From positions 1,547,404 to 1,611,403 of the forward strand of contig CANLQE010000001.1 of NCBI GenBank assembly GCA_947493215.1: a stretch of DNA of 64,000 nucleotides. The letters run 5' to 3'. Source of the DNA: an uncultured Sphingomonadaceae bacterium (GTDB lineage Bacteria; Pseudomonadota; Alphaproteobacteria; Sphingomonadales; Sphingomonadaceae). Positions 35,797 to 44,501 of the stretch are shown here, in pieces. Each line of letters begins with the position of its first letter. Positions within the stretch are counted from its first letter, which is position 1. A model generated the notes under the pieces. The model had not been told where the DNA came from and ran no database searches. It worked only from the letters and a program-made list of their open reading frames with translations. Both the position numbers and the translations under genes were made by a program.

Positions 35797-36373
35797 TTGA
35801 CGCGAAAGACGGTCTGCGGGATAGAATCTGACCAAGTAGCGGGGGGGAAGGCTCACCTGTCCATCGTGCGCGCGGATCGGCGATATGAGTTACGCCATTG
35901 AGTTCATAGATATTTTCATAGCCATAGCCATAAAGGTTGATGAAGGTTGGAATGTTCAGCGCGAGCGGGGCCCTTTTCAGACGAATGGGCGGAACATTAT
36001 CGCGGAAATTATTATTGCAATAGATCAGAATAGGTCGCGATTTGTCACCTAGAATTTTCATCAGCTTTTCTTCGGTGAAATCGGAAAAGGGGATGTTGAT
36101 AGCGCCATCAATATGGCCTTGCTCAAACGCGGCAACAGAGCGGGTATCTAATATGATAGCGTCTTGCTGTTTCGCTTTTTCAGTAAACTTGTCCAAGCTG
36201 ATCAGGCGCCCTCTTCGATATTCCGCTAATTTTTCGGTCAGTCTCAGGAAGCCAGCATAGTCCACTTGTGGATTGTTAACAGTGTCCGGTCGCTGCGGTG
36301 TTTGTGCTATGGTAGGTTGCAAGGAAAGCGCGGAAAGGATCGTGGCCGATGCTAATAGTGATAATATTTTCAT
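35768..36373 (-). CDS. Exported rhodanese-like protein
   Basis: From ATG 36373 the product of 201 residues starts with a signal peptide (MKILSLLASATILSALSLQP ending TIAQ). The rhodanese fold is seen in RLISLDKFTEKAKQQDAIIL, DTRSVAAFEQGHIDGAINIP and the active-site segment RPILIYCNNNFRDN with its Cys. The C-terminal GYENIYELNGVTHIADPRAR is also rhodanese-like. It may move sulphur or act as a redox protein in the periplasm. GGAG is nine bases before this ATG; the ATG at 36382 is too close to it. Confidence 0.87.
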   Translation of the reverse strand: MKILSLLASATILSALSLQPTIAQTPQRPDTVNNPQVDYAGFLRLTEKLAEYRRGRLISLDKFTEKAKQQDAIILDTRSVAAFEQGHIDGAINIPFSDFTEEKLMKILGDKSRPILIYCNNNFRDNVPPIRLKRAPLALNIPTFINLYGYGYENIYELNGVTHIADPRARWTGEPSPPLLGQILSRRPSFASTIEDAPSAN

Positions 36374-36534
36374 GAACGCCATCTCCGTTTCTACAATGAC
36401 TTGTGATCCTAGGTTTTTGGGATTGCTGAAAGCTGAACTGTTAATAGCTTTCCGAACATATCCGGCGTTGCGCTTGGCTGAAATGGACCTATTGTCGTTT
36501 AACAAATACGGACAAGATCGCAAACGGGGGAAGC

Positions 36535-37161
36535 GTGGAGAATAATATTAAACCGAATTGGTTGTCGGAAATTGTTCGGCGCTTTTCTGTATTCGTTTAT
36601 AACATCAATGGCTGGACCGCCGTGCAGGAAAATCCCACGCCGCGCAAATGCGTGATCATCGCCGCGCCGCATACCAGCAACTGGGACTTTATTTACTTTT
36701 TTGGTCTCACAAATAGCTTAAAAATCAAATCCTACTGGATCGGGAAAGATACGCTTTTCAAACGGCCATTTGGCGACATGATGCGGCGGATGGGCGGCAT
36801 CCCCGTGGATCGCTCCAAATCGAATAATATGGTCGATGCGATGGTCGAGGAATTTAACAAACGCGACGATTTCATTTTGACTATTCCTCCTGAAGGAACC
36901 CGTGGCAGTGTGCGACAGTGGCGGACCGGTTTTTATTATATCGCTCTGAAAGCCAAAGTACCCTTGATTATCGGAATGATGGACTATGCCAAAAAAACCG
37001 GCGGATTAGGCCCAGAGATTCAACTGACGGGAGACTATGAAGCAGATATGGCGAAGGTCAGTGGTTTCTATCATAGCGTGACGCCCAAATATCCCGACAA
37101 AGCGATGGACGATATTGTGCACACTGATGCCGATCCAAAGCTGGGTGGAAGGAAAGCGTGA
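36535..37161 (+). CDS. 1-acyl-sn-glycerol-3-phosphate acyltransferase family protein
   Basis: The 208-residue protein has the PlsC catalytic motif in IAAPHTSNWDFIYFFGL (H-x4-D) and the glycerophosphate-binding motif TIPPEGTRGSVRQWRTGFYY. Such enzymes acylate lysophosphatidate or related lipids at the membrane. It starts with GTG at 36535, after CGGGGGAAGC. It overlaps the next gene by four bases (GTGA), so the two are translationally coupled. The short form is typical of alphaproteobacterial PlsC paralogues rather than the main PlsC. Confidence 0.9.
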   Translation: MENNIKPNWLSEIVRRFSVFVYNINGWTAVQENPTPRKCVIIAAPHTSNWDFIYFFGLTNSLKIKSYWIGKDTLFKRPFGDMMRRMGGIPVDRSKSNNMVDAMVEEFNKRDDFILTIPPEGTRGSVRQWRTGFYYIALKAKVPLIIGMMDYAKKTGGLGPEIQLTGDYEADMAKVSGFYHSVTPKYPDKAMDDIVHTDADPKLGGRKA

Positions 37162-37958
37162 GTTTGCTTTCTGCCCTTGGACAGAATTTTATCCTTTTGG
37201 TTGGGATGATGATCATTCTGTGGCTGATTTCCGTCAAGATCCGTGATGTGTCTTTCATTGATGCGTTCTGGGCTTACGGCATGGCGATCATGGCCGGCGC
37301 CTCAATACTGCAGGTGGAAAATGCCGGGTGGTTGGCCTGGACGATATTCGGCTTGACCGTGACTTGGGGCGTTCGCCTTGGCACACATTTATATCTGCGC
37401 TGGACGGAAGAAGGCGAAGATCCGCGCTATACAAAGATAATCGGCACCGCGATGAAGAAAAAAGGCTGGAGCTTTGCCAAGACCGCCCTGCTCAAAGCTT
37501 GGGTCCTGCAGATACCGTTACTCTTCATGGTCTGCCTGCCAGCGCAAATCGGGATATTGCTGTCGGGTGATCAGGGCCTTGGCCCAATCGCGATTGTCGG
37601 CTTGGTGCTTGCTGTCATTGGCATAGCGTTTGAAACAATTGGCGATGCGCAGCTGAAGGCCTTCAAGGCGGAGCCATCGAGCAAAGGCAAGGTGCTGGAT
37701 ACCGGTTTGTGGCGCTATACGCGGCACCCTAATTATTTCGGTGATTTTTGCACTTGGTGGGGCATTTGGCTGGTCGCGACACAGGTCGGTTGGCCGGTTT
37801 GGGTAGCGATTGTCGGGCCGTTGTTCCTCAGCTTCACGCTGACAAAATGGAGCGGCGCGCCGATGCTCGAATATTCGCTGCGCAAGAATCGGCCGGATTA
37901 TGTCGATTATATCGAGCGGACTTCTGGTTTCTTCCCGATGCCTCCAAAGAAATTATGA
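37158..37958 (+). CDS. DUF1295 / steroid 5-alpha-reductase-like membrane protein
   Basis: The 266-residue protein has about seven membrane segments and the DUF1295 signature: RLGTHLYLRWTEEGEDPRYT, KVLDTGLWRYTRHPNYFGDF, and GAPMLEYSLRKNRPDYVDYI. The WRYTRHPNYFG segment is shared with isoprenylcysteine methyltransferases and sterol reductases and binds a nucleotide-type cofactor. The substrate is unknown. The start is GTG at 37158, overlapping the acyltransferase stop. An SDR oxidoreductase follows 45 bases later, suggesting a lipid or isoprenoid-modifying operon; this is inferred. Confidence 0.9.
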   Translation: MSLLSALGQNFILLVGMMIILWLISVKIRDVSFIDAFWAYGMAIMAGASILQVENAGWLAWTIFGLTVTWGVRLGTHLYLRWTEEGEDPRYTKIIGTAMKKKGWSFAKTALLKAWVLQIPLLFMVCLPAQIGILLSGDQGLGPIAIVGLVLAVIGIAFETIGDAQLKAFKAEPSSKGKVLDTGLWRYTRHPNYFGDFCTWWGIWLVATQVGWPVWVAIVGPLFLSFTLTKWSGAPMLEYSLRKNRPDYVDYIERTSGFFPMPPKKL

Positions 37959-38003
37959 TCTGATCGGCGCCAATATATCGCTCTTTCAAAAAGGAAAATA
38001 TAG

Positions 38004-38777
38004 ATGGATTTAGGGCTAAAGGATAAAGTTGTTTTTGTGGCTGGTGCAAGCCGCGGTATTGGTCTTGGAATTGTCGAAACCTGTCTGGCTGAAGGCGCAA
38101 AAGTGGCGATGGCAGCTCGCGGCGAGGAAGCGCTGGAGGCCGAAAAATCCCGGTTGGCCGATATTTACGGTGCCGATCGCCTCTGGTCACAAGCTGGTGA
38201 TTTGCGGGACAGCGCGACGGTCGATTCGATGATCGCCGATATTGAACAGAGCTTCGGTCCGCTGTGGGGCGTGGTAGCCAATGTAGGCCTGCATCCTTGT
38301 CCTCCAGGTTTCGAAGTGGATGATGAAACCTGGCGCAGCGGCATGAGCCAAAATCTTGACTCCGCCTTCATCCTTGCTCGCGCGGCTTTGCGAGTGATGC
38401 AGCCAAGGAGCGAAGGATCAATTCTGTTTATCAGTTCTATCGCGGGACTTTCCGGCTTGGGCACACCCCTTACATATGGAACGGCCAAGGCCGCCATGAA
38501 CCATCTTGGCAAAGAACTGGCCGCAGTGGCCGGACCTTCGGGTGTGCGGGTTAATGTGATTGCACCGGGCAACATCATCTTTCCCGACGGCGATTGGGAA
38601 AAGCGAGTCAACGGGGAAAAGGGGACTTCCGTGATGAGATGGATCAAACGCGAAGTGCCTCTCCAGCGTTTTGGGAAGCCTGAAGAAATCGGCTCAGCTG
38701 CTGCCTATGTGCTTAGTCCGCGTGCCAGTTTTATCACTGGCGCAATCATACCCGTGGATGGCGGACAGGATAAATAG
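38004..38777 (+). CDS. SDR family oxidoreductase
   Basis: The 257-residue protein is a classical short-chain dehydrogenase: cofactor motif VFVAGASRGIGLGIVETCLA (TGxxxGxG type), VANVGLHPCPPGFEV in place of NNAG, the catalytic Ser in ILFISSIAGLSGLGTPL and YGTAKAAMNHLGKEL (Tyr and Lys). The end PRASFITGAIIPVDGGQDK is normal. Basic residues near the dinucleotide site (AARGEEAL) fit NADP use. It is third in a run behind the acyltransferase and DUF1295 genes. The substrate is not readable. Confidence 0.92.
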   Translation: MDLGLKDKVVFVAGASRGIGLGIVETCLAEGAKVAMAARGEEALEAEKSRLADIYGADRLWSQAGDLRDSATVDSMIADIEQSFGPLWGVVANVGLHPCPPGFEVDDETWRSGMSQNLDSAFILARAALRVMQPRSEGSILFISSIAGLSGLGTPLTYGTAKAAMNHLGKELAAVAGPSGVRVNVIAPGNIIFPDGDWEKRVNGEKGTSVMRWIKREVPLQRFGKPEEIGSAAAYVLSPRASFITGAIIPVDGGQDK

Positions 38778-38795
38778 CGCTGGCGGTCAAATGAT

Positions 38796-39455
38796 TCAGG
38801 CCGCTGCTGCAAGTACCTTATTCTCGATAATCTGGGCAAAGACATCGCTATCTTGAGCGCCAGGAACCATGAACTTCTTGTTGAAGATAAAGGCGGGCAC
38901 ACCTGAAATGAAGCGGTCCTGCCACTCGGCTTCGACGGCGCGTACATCGGCGGCAAACATATCGGTGTCCAACAGGTCGCGGACGCGTTTCTCATCTAAG
39001 CCAACGGAGACGGCAACGGCGATTAGCACTTCATGATCGCTGACATCTTTACCATCGGTGAAATGGGCTTTGAACAGCGCCAGTTTGAGAGCGGTTTGCT
39101 TGCCGGTTTCGCCGGCCCAGTGCAGCACGCGGTGCGCATCAAAAGTGTTCACCATCCGCATATTCTCATGATAGCTAAACTCGAAATCGAGATCGCTCCC
39201 CGCATTGCGCAGTCGTTCCCGATTGGCTTTGCTCTGCTCTGGCGTGGCACCATATTTCTGCGCCATATGCTCGTTAATATCCTGACCCTCTGGCGGCATA
39301 TTTGGGTTCAGTTCAAAAGCATGCCAGGCCAGTGCGAATTCCGCCTTGCCTTCAAAGCGCTGCATTGCCTGTTCCAGTTTCTTATAGCCGATAATGCACC
39401 ACGGACAGACAACATCAGAGACAATATCTACGGTAATGACCGGGGTCTCTGACAT
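38796..39455 (-). CDS. DsbA family oxidoreductase (FrnE-like, cytosolic)
   Basis: The 219-residue protein has a thioredoxin-type fold with the redox motif CPWC in VDIVSDVVCPWCIIGYKKLE, followed by a helical insert (EHMAQKYGATPEQSKANRER) and the cis-Pro segment ISGVPAFIFNKKFMVPGAQD. No signal peptide is present, so it is the cytosolic FrnE-like group (disulphide isomerase or chaperone-like role in oxidative stress). Length and motifs are normal. It lies 30 bases after the clpS start region's stop on the same strand and may share transcription with it. Confidence 0.92.
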   Translation of the reverse strand: MSETPVITVDIVSDVVCPWCIIGYKKLEQAMQRFEGKAEFALAWHAFELNPNMPPEGQDINEHMAQKYGATPEQSKANRERLRNAGSDLDFEFSYHENMRMVNTFDAHRVLHWAGETGKQTALKLALFKAHFTDGKDVSDHEVLIAVAVSVGLDEKRVRDLLDTDMFAADVRAVEAEWQDRFISGVPAFIFNKKFMVPGAQDSDVFAQIIENKVLAAAA

Positions 39456-39485
39456 AGCTATTTCCTTAAATTATGGTGTGTGAGT

Positions 39486-39839
39486 TTAGGCTTTTTCTAA
39501 TGTGCACTGCAATGGATGCTGGTTCTTGCGCGCAAAATCCATGACTTGGGTGACCTTCGTTTCGGCCACCTCATAGCTAAACGTCCCACAGACTCCGACA
39601 CCTTTTTGATGTACATGCAACATCACCCGCGTTGCTTCATCAATGTCCATCTGAAAAAAGCGTTTCAGCACGAGCACGACAAATTCCATAGGGGTGTAAT
39701 CGTCGTTGAGGATCAAAACTTTGTAAGGATTGGGCTTTTTAGTCTTGGTTCGCGTCTTGGTTGCGATGCCAATATTAGTATCGTCATCATCGCCGGTGCC
39801 ATTGTTATCAGCGCCGCCATCATCGTCATCTCCGGCCAT
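39486..39839 (-). CDS. clpS: ATP-dependent Clp protease adaptor ClpS
   Basis: ClpS passes N-degron substrates to ClpAP. The core [40 protein letters not shown] and [11 protein letters not shown] is fully conserved, with the Asn-Asp-Asp and His residues of the N-degron pocket. I prefer the ATG at 39839, giving an acidic, Asp-rich tail ([13 protein letters not shown]) and [10 protein letters not shown], which is how sphingomonad ClpS proteins start. The frame stays open to an ATG at 39929 that would add 30 protein-like residues ([20 protein letters not shown]); both are possible. Confidence 0.93.
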   Translation of the reverse strand: MAGDDDDGGADNNGTGDDDDTNIGIATKTRTKTKKPNPYKVLILNDDYTPMEFVVLVLKRFFQMDIDEATRVMLHVHQKGVGVCGTFSYEVAETKVTQVMDFARKNQHPLQCTLEKA

Positions 39840-40026
39840 AAACTTATCCGAGCCAAAGGCTTCGCCAGCCTCCAAAATAAGCGGGTCGACATCAGATAGG
39901 ATCAGGGAGAGAATCTCTGCTTTATTCATGTTCCACAGGATATGGTATTTTAACCCCCAAGGGCAAGTAGCGGATTGATCAATCGGCGATGATTTTACGA
40001 TAAACCGTCCAATAACAGCACAAATG

Positions 40027-40058
40027 AAAAAGGCCGCTCCCTAAGGAACGGCCTTTTT
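40027..40058. terminator. Bidirectional intrinsic terminator after the phasin gene
   Basis: AAAAAGGCCG (40027-40036) pairs with CGGCCTTTTT (40049-40058) and the inner TCC/GGA also pairs; both sides are A/T-tailed. It stands 19 bases past the phasin stop. Confidence 0.85.
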
Positions 40059-40076
40059 CGTGACGATAAAAGCGGC

Positions 40077-40964
40077 TTAAGCGGCTTTTTTCATTTCCTT
40101 GCGGATGGTGCTCACACGATCAGCGATTGGCTGATAGGCTTTACCAGCCAATTTGGTAACAGCATCCATGTTGTTTGAAGTCTGGTCAACAACCCGGTCC
40201 AGGCCGCTGCGCATGAAGTCAGCTTGCATTTCAACGAAATGCTTTGGCGTAGCAGCGTTGAAAGAGCTTTTCAGAACGTTGCTGGCTTCCACGAAGTTTT
40301 CGCGGGTATATTTGACGTTGGTTTTGCCGATTTCCTGAGCGCCTTTAGCGGTGATTTTGCCGCTTTCGACCAGGGTTTCAACGTTAAGACGGTTGAATTC
40401 AACAGCATCTTTGGAAACTTCAACGGCGCGGTCAGCGACTTCTTTGGCGCGTTCCTGAGCGGTTATGGTCAGCTTTTCCAGTTGAGCTTGCAATTTAGCA
40501 GCCATGTCCTGAAGCGCTTTTTTGTTCGTGGTAGCCGTTTTTGGAGCAGCTTTTTTCGGAGCAGCTTTCTTAACGGTTTTCTTCGCAGTGGTCTTTGCGG
40601 TTGTTTTCGCGGTGGTCATTTTGGTAGTTCCTTTTTTTACAATCTTTTTGGTGGTTGTAGCGGCGCGTTTCGGAGCGGCCTTACGCTTCGTAACGGTCTT
40701 CTTAGGAGCCGCTTTGGTTGCTGCAGGCTTCTTTGCAGCGGGTTTTGAAGCCGTTTTGGTCGTGACAGCAGCAACCGGCGTTTTCGCAGCGGTTGTTGAT
40801 GCGGTCTTTGGTGCTGGCTCAGCAGCTGTTTTTGCAGCAGGAGCTTTTTCAGCGGTTACTGGTTGTGCTGATGCAGCTGCATTATAGGCAGCTTCAGCAG
40901 AGAGACTGACGGGCTTGTTTGAAGCCGTGGCAGCCGTTGTGTCGGTTGTATTTGTATCAGCCAT
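40077..40964 (-). CDS. Phasin family protein with histone-H1-like N-terminal region
   Basis: The product of 295 residues has two halves. Residues 35-150 are Ala/Lys/Thr-rich repeats (PAAKKPAATKAAPKKTVTKR and TTAKTTAKKTVKKAAPKKAA) like histone H1 or PhaF tails. Residues 150-295 are a phasin domain (ALQDMAAKLQAQLEKLT, VEFNRLNVETLVESGKITAK, FNAATPKHFVEMQADFMRSG). Phasins coat PHA granules; Lys-rich tails can tie granules to DNA. The order here is tail first, phasin last. The ATG at 40964 follows GGAATCAC. TGC-rich inverted repeats precede it. Confidence 0.9.
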   Translation of the reverse strand: MADTNTTDTTAATASNKPVSLSAEAAYNAAASAQPVTAEKAPAAKTAAEPAPKTASTTAAKTPVAAVTTKTASKPAAKKPAATKAAPKKTVTKRKAAPKRAATTTKKIVKKGTTKMTTAKTTAKTTAKKTVKKAAPKKAAPKTATTNKKALQDMAAKLQAQLEKLTITAQERAKEVADRAVEVSKDAVEFNRLNVETLVESGKITAKGAQEIGKTNVKYTRENFVEASNVLKSSFNAATPKHFVEMQADFMRSGLDRVVDQTSNNMDAVTKLAGKAYQPIADRVSTIRKEMKKAA

Positions 40965-41278
40965 CTGTGATTCCATTTGTTTGTTGCAGTGCACAAATAG
41001 GAGGGCTGATTATAAAAGTCAAGGAAAAATGCTGCACTGCAACATAAATTAAAGATCGGTAATAAATGTCAATTTTACCAATGAGATAATGCCAGTATGG
41101 AGATATTCTCCTTTCTGAGTTTATGTAGAATATGCACAGAATCAGAGAAAAATATTCATTCCGCTGCCCTGCAACATAATAGGGTTCGTGAATTTTTTGA
41201 ATCGGGACTGTGCATATGTCATCCTGCCGCAAGCCAAAGCTAGTAGGAAAGGGGCTCACCCCTTTCCTATTGAACCGG
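40965..41278. promoter_or_regulatory. Phasin upstream region with TGC-rich repeats (possible PhaR sites)
   Basis: GTTGCAGTGCA (40983-40993) is the exact reverse complement of TGCACTGCAAC (41033-41043). GCTGCACTGCAACATAA (41031-41047) recurs with one change at 41163-41179 (GCTGCCCTGCAACATAA). PhaR repressors of PHA granule genes bind TGC-rich, GCA-paired sites, so these may be PhaR boxes. No gene is seen in this AT-rich 314-base interval. Confidence 0.5.
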
Positions 41279-42136
41279 TTAGATGAGATTGGCGGTTGTG
41301 GCGACGGCCAGCAGCGAGAAAGCAGCGATGCAGATATTGGCCGTTGCGCCAACTGATAGCCGGATTGGTTTAGCCACAGCATTAAAGCGCGCTTCATAAT
41401 CGGGATGCTCGGTCCCGAGCATCCGATCCCACCAAGTAAAGTAGAGACCGAAATTGCTGTTGCCCTGACTATGGTGCAGGTCGTGATGGGTTGTGGTGGT
41501 GATCCAGCCAACAAATTTGTTACGCGTCCAGCCAGCGGGGAAAAGCTCTACGCCAGCATGGCCCATGACATTGCGAACTATCATATGCGCGAGGAACAGG
41601 AAGATCGCGAACGGATACATGCCATCGAACAGAACCGAAATCATAAACACGTAGATGGGCACAAAGGCCGCTTCGGTCATCGCCTCGAACGAAGAGAAGC
41701 TATATGCTGCCCACGGGGTTGGTGTGCGCGACTTGTGATGATGCAAGTGGGAAAAGCGGAACATGGTTTTGGTGTGAAGCCACCGGTGCATCCAATAGAA
41801 ATAGGCATCATGGGCAACGATCATCGCCAAAAGCTGAACGACAAACAGTGGCCAGAGAATCTCACCCTTCATAACGGTGATCCAGCCTGAGGCCTCCAAC
41901 AACACCGTACTGATGGTGGTCAGACCGAAAACCAGTACCGTACGCATTGATGACAGAAACTCGCGCTTATAATCGGCGAAACCGGCTTTACGGGATTGGA
42001 TACGCCGAGCCGCGCTCCATTTGCCAAAGGCCCAAAGAATGAAGGACAATGCGCCTGCCGCGATCAGGTAACGCCCCAGATCAAAGGTAAAGGCGCCGAT
42101 CATATGGTCGATTATGTCGTTGAATATTCCGGGCAT
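41279..42136 (-). CDS. Sterol desaturase / fatty acid hydroxylase family protein
   Basis: The product of 285 residues has membrane segments and the di-iron His motifs: HDAYFYWMHRWLHTKTMFRF, SHLHHHKSRTPTPW and TTTTHHDLHHSQGNSNFGLY. It is not closely alike to the other family member at 12101. The start ATG 42136 (MPGIFNDIIDHMIG) is preferred as GGAG lies six bases upstream; an ATG at 42151 is also in frame. The substrate, a fatty or sterol-like lipid, is unknown. An AraC-type regulator gene lies upstream on the same strand, a pairing that suggests local control. Confidence 0.9.
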   Translation of the reverse strand: MPGIFNDIIDHMIGAFTFDLGRYLIAAGALSFILWAFGKWSAARRIQSRKAGFADYKREFLSSMRTVLVFGLTTISTVLLEASGWITVMKGEILWPLFVVQLLAMIVAHDAYFYWMHRWLHTKTMFRFSHLHHHKSRTPTPWAAYSFSSFEAMTEAAFVPIYVFMISVLFDGMYPFAIFLFLAHMIVRNVMGHAGVELFPAGWTRNKFVGWITTTTHHDLHHSQGNSNFGLYFTWWDRMLGTEHPDYEARFNAVAKPIRLSVGATANICIAAFSLLAVATTANLI

Positions 42137-42250
42137 TTGCTTCTCCACCATGTGTCATATTGTTCGATGAAGGCAAAGTGACAGGAAGGATTGGATGTTT
42201 CTCTGCAAAGCTGAAAAATGCTGTGCGATTTTGAAAATGATCAGACTATT

Positions 42251-43279
42251 TCAGTTTTGATCAATTGCTTCTTTACGAAAATCACTAGGTGTCTGGCCGG
42301 TTTCGGCGCGAAAGGCACGGTTGAACGGCGCGAGCGATCCATAGCCTAAATCCATGGCGATTGTAAGAATCGGCAGGTCGACCAAGGCGCGATCCGCGAA
42401 TTTTTCCTTGGCTTCGCTGATTCGATAGCCGTTGAGGAAGGAGGAGAAGTTACGATGACCAAGCTGTTTGTTGATAAGCGCGCGCAACCGATGCTCCGGC
42501 GTATCCAGCTGCGCAGCCAGCGTCGCTATGGTGAGTGATGGTGTGCGATATTGGCCCTCATTCATCGCAGCCAAGAGCTTTTCATGCAAAACGGTTTCGC
42601 TTGGTGACAGATTTGCAGTGGTATATTCTTTGGTCGGTGAATAGCTTCGCTCCACCAGAACTTCCGGTTCCGCGATGAGAAGCGCAGAGCCGGCGCATAG
42701 AACCAACAGAAAGATAAAAGCAGCATTCACGACCGATGCTATCGGCAGGTTATTTTGTCCGCCATATAGCAATTCGAATATCAGCACCCCACCCACCTGC
42801 AAACCGATCAACAGCGGCAAATAGGTGCTTATCAGTCTGCGCTTTTCGACCAGATCATCCGCTCTTCCGCCCATCGCAATCACCATCAAATGAGCGATCA
42901 AGGCGAGCGAGGTAATGCGGATCGCATCAAATGAGAGCCATCGGCCATCCGTGGGCAGGTTTGCAGTGCCCCACAACAGGAACAGGGCCAGCGAAGCCCC
43001 GATCAGAATATTTTTGTTGATAGGCCGTTCAAATAGTTCGTGGGCAAACACCCAAGCCCAGATGGTTGTGGATATGGACAGGAAATCGATTGCCGTTTCC
43101 AACATGCCTTCATCGGGAAAAAAGCCGGAAGAGTTCAAGATATAGGCCATCGAGCTGACAAGCAGGCCAATGGCCACGATTTTAAGCCTCGTGCGTATTC
43201 TGCCGCCGATCAAGACGGCAATGATCATGATCTGCCCACCAATGGCCAGCAGCCTTAATATCATATCGACAAATGCCAA
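42251..43279 (-). CDS. AraC family transcriptional regulator with seven-helix membrane N-terminus
   Basis: The 342-residue protein has a membrane N-terminal part of about seven hydrophobic segments (residues 1-205) and a C-terminal AraC HTH domain (LATLAAQLDTPEHRLRALIN, NGYRISEAKEKF, ILTIAMDLGYGSLAPFNRAF, TGQTPSDFRK). This architecture anchors the DNA-binding domain at the inner membrane, with the sensor in the bilayer. Ligand unknown. It stands 115 bases behind (upstream of) the fatty acid hydroxylase gene and about 170 bases from the divergent type III PKS gene; either could be its target. Confidence 0.9.
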   Translation of the reverse strand: MAFVDMILRLLAIGGQIMIIAVLIGGRIRTRLKIVAIGLLVSSMAYILNSSGFFPDEGMLETAIDFLSISTTIWAWVFAHELFERPINKNILIGASLALFLLWGTANLPTDGRWLSFDAIRITSLALIAHLMVIAMGGRADDLVEKRRLISTYLPLLIGLQVGGVLIFELLYGGQNNLPIASVVNAAFIFLLVLCAGSALLIAEPEVLVERSYSPTKEYTTANLSPSETVLHEKLLAAMNEGQYRTPSLTIATLAAQLDTPEHRLRALINKQLGHRNFSSFLNGYRISEAKEKFADRALVDLPILTIAMDLGYGSLAPFNRAFRAETGQTPSDFRKEAIDQN

Positions 43280-43451
43280 GTCTAATCCGGCGATTGCTAT
43301 AACCTTCCCTGTTATGTGCTATGCTAGCTCATCTTCTTCTGTTCGCAACGGGAATTTCGTTGATACGTCCGTTTGGGCACTAAGCAGATTATTCTTTTGT
43401 TTCTGAAACAGCTATGTGTAACAGCTTAGCCATGCAGCGCGAATATGTCCC

Positions 43452-44501
43452 ATGTCTCAACTGAAATCCATCGCGACCGCCCTTCCTGACCACAAGATCA
43501 GCCAAGAAGATGTTCTGGCTGTTTTGGCCAAGGCGCGCGGAGCGGCTTTGCCTGCGCGATTGAAGCAGATATTGGGCAATAGCGGGATTGATCACCGCTA
43601 TATTGCGCGGGAGCCAGACTATTATCTGGAGCAACGCAGTTGGCCGGAGCGCGCGCGGATTTATGATGAGGTGGGCAGGGAGCTGGCGGAGCGATCTGCG
43701 GCTGCGGCCATGGCGAAAGCTGGACTGCAACCCGCTGATGTGGATGTTATTGTCATGATCTCTACAACCGGCACGATGACGCCTTCTATTCCCAGCCGGT
43801 TGATCGAAACTATGGGCTTTCGCCAATCGGTTCAGACCGTTCCAGTTTTTGGTTATGGTTGTGCGGGCGGGATATTAGGTTTGCGGCTGGCCAATGATCT
43901 GGCGGATGCAAATGGCGGGCAAAACGTCTTGCTGATCTCATTGGAGCTATGCAGCTTATCCTATGATTACAGCCAGTTCGATAAAAAGAACATGATCGCA
44001 ACCGCGCTGTTTGCCGACGGCTGCGCTGGCGCTATACTTAGCGGTAAAGGCGGGCAGGGCGATGCGCCATCTTTTGGAGCATTCGAACAAAAGACCTGGC
44101 AGGATACTCGCGACATGATGGGCTGGGACATTGGCGATACCGGATTTGATCTGGTGCTGGCGCGCGATATTCCGACCTTTGTGGCACAGGATTTTGCGCC
44201 GTTTTGTGATGCTTTTCTGGTCAAGCAGGGGTTGGATAAGGGCGATCTTAATGAACCGGCGTGCCATCCCGGCGGTGGCCGTGTGGTCGAAGCGTTGGAG
44301 GATTATTTTGCGCCAGAGCTATCAGGGATAGCGGCAACCCGTGAGGTGTTGAAACATCATGGCAATATGTCATCGCCAACTGTGCTGTTCGTGCTGGAAA
44401 AAATACTCAGGGATAGTCCTCAGAAACCTATCTTGATGACGGCGCTTGGTCCCGGCTTTACATCTGTGCTCGGGATATTGAATCCGGTCGGAGCAAATTG
44501 A
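43452..44501 (+). CDS. Type III polyketide synthase (alkylpyrone/alkylresorcinol synthase-like)
   Basis: The 349-residue protein has the thiolase-fold type III PKS features with Cys137 in VFGYGCAGGILGLRLAND, His272 in ACHPGGGRVVEALE and Asn305 in KHHGNMSSPTVLFVLEKIL, the catalytic triad of the chalcone-synthase group. GPGFTSVLGIL near the end is also typical. Bacterial members condense long fatty acyl starters with malonyl-CoA to alkylpyrones or alkylresorcinols. It overlaps by four bases the ICMT gene that follows, as in bpsA-bpsB of Bacillus and srsA-srsB of Streptomyces. The product is inferred, not seen. Confidence 0.92.
   Translation: MSQLKSIATALPDHKISQEDVLAVLAKARGAALPARLKQILGNSGIDHRYIAREPDYYLEQRSWPERARIYDEVGRELAERSAAAAMAKAGLQPADVDVIVMISTTGTMTPSIPSRLIETMGFRQSVQTVPVFGYGCAGGILGLRLANDLADANGGQNVLLISLELCSLSYDYSQFDKKNMIATALFADGCAGAILSGKGGQGDAPSFGAFEQKTWQDTRDMMGWDIGDTGFDLVLARDIPTFVAQDFAPFCDAFLVKQGLDKGDLNEPACHPGGGRVVEALEDYFAPELSGIAATREVLKHHGNMSSPTVLFVLEKILRDSPQKPILMTALGPGFTSVLGILNPVGAN

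Noticed and set aside
40224..40748. Plus-strand open frame rich in Phe and Gly
   Set aside because: It is the reverse of the Ala/Lys-rich phasin repeats and of no independent meaning.
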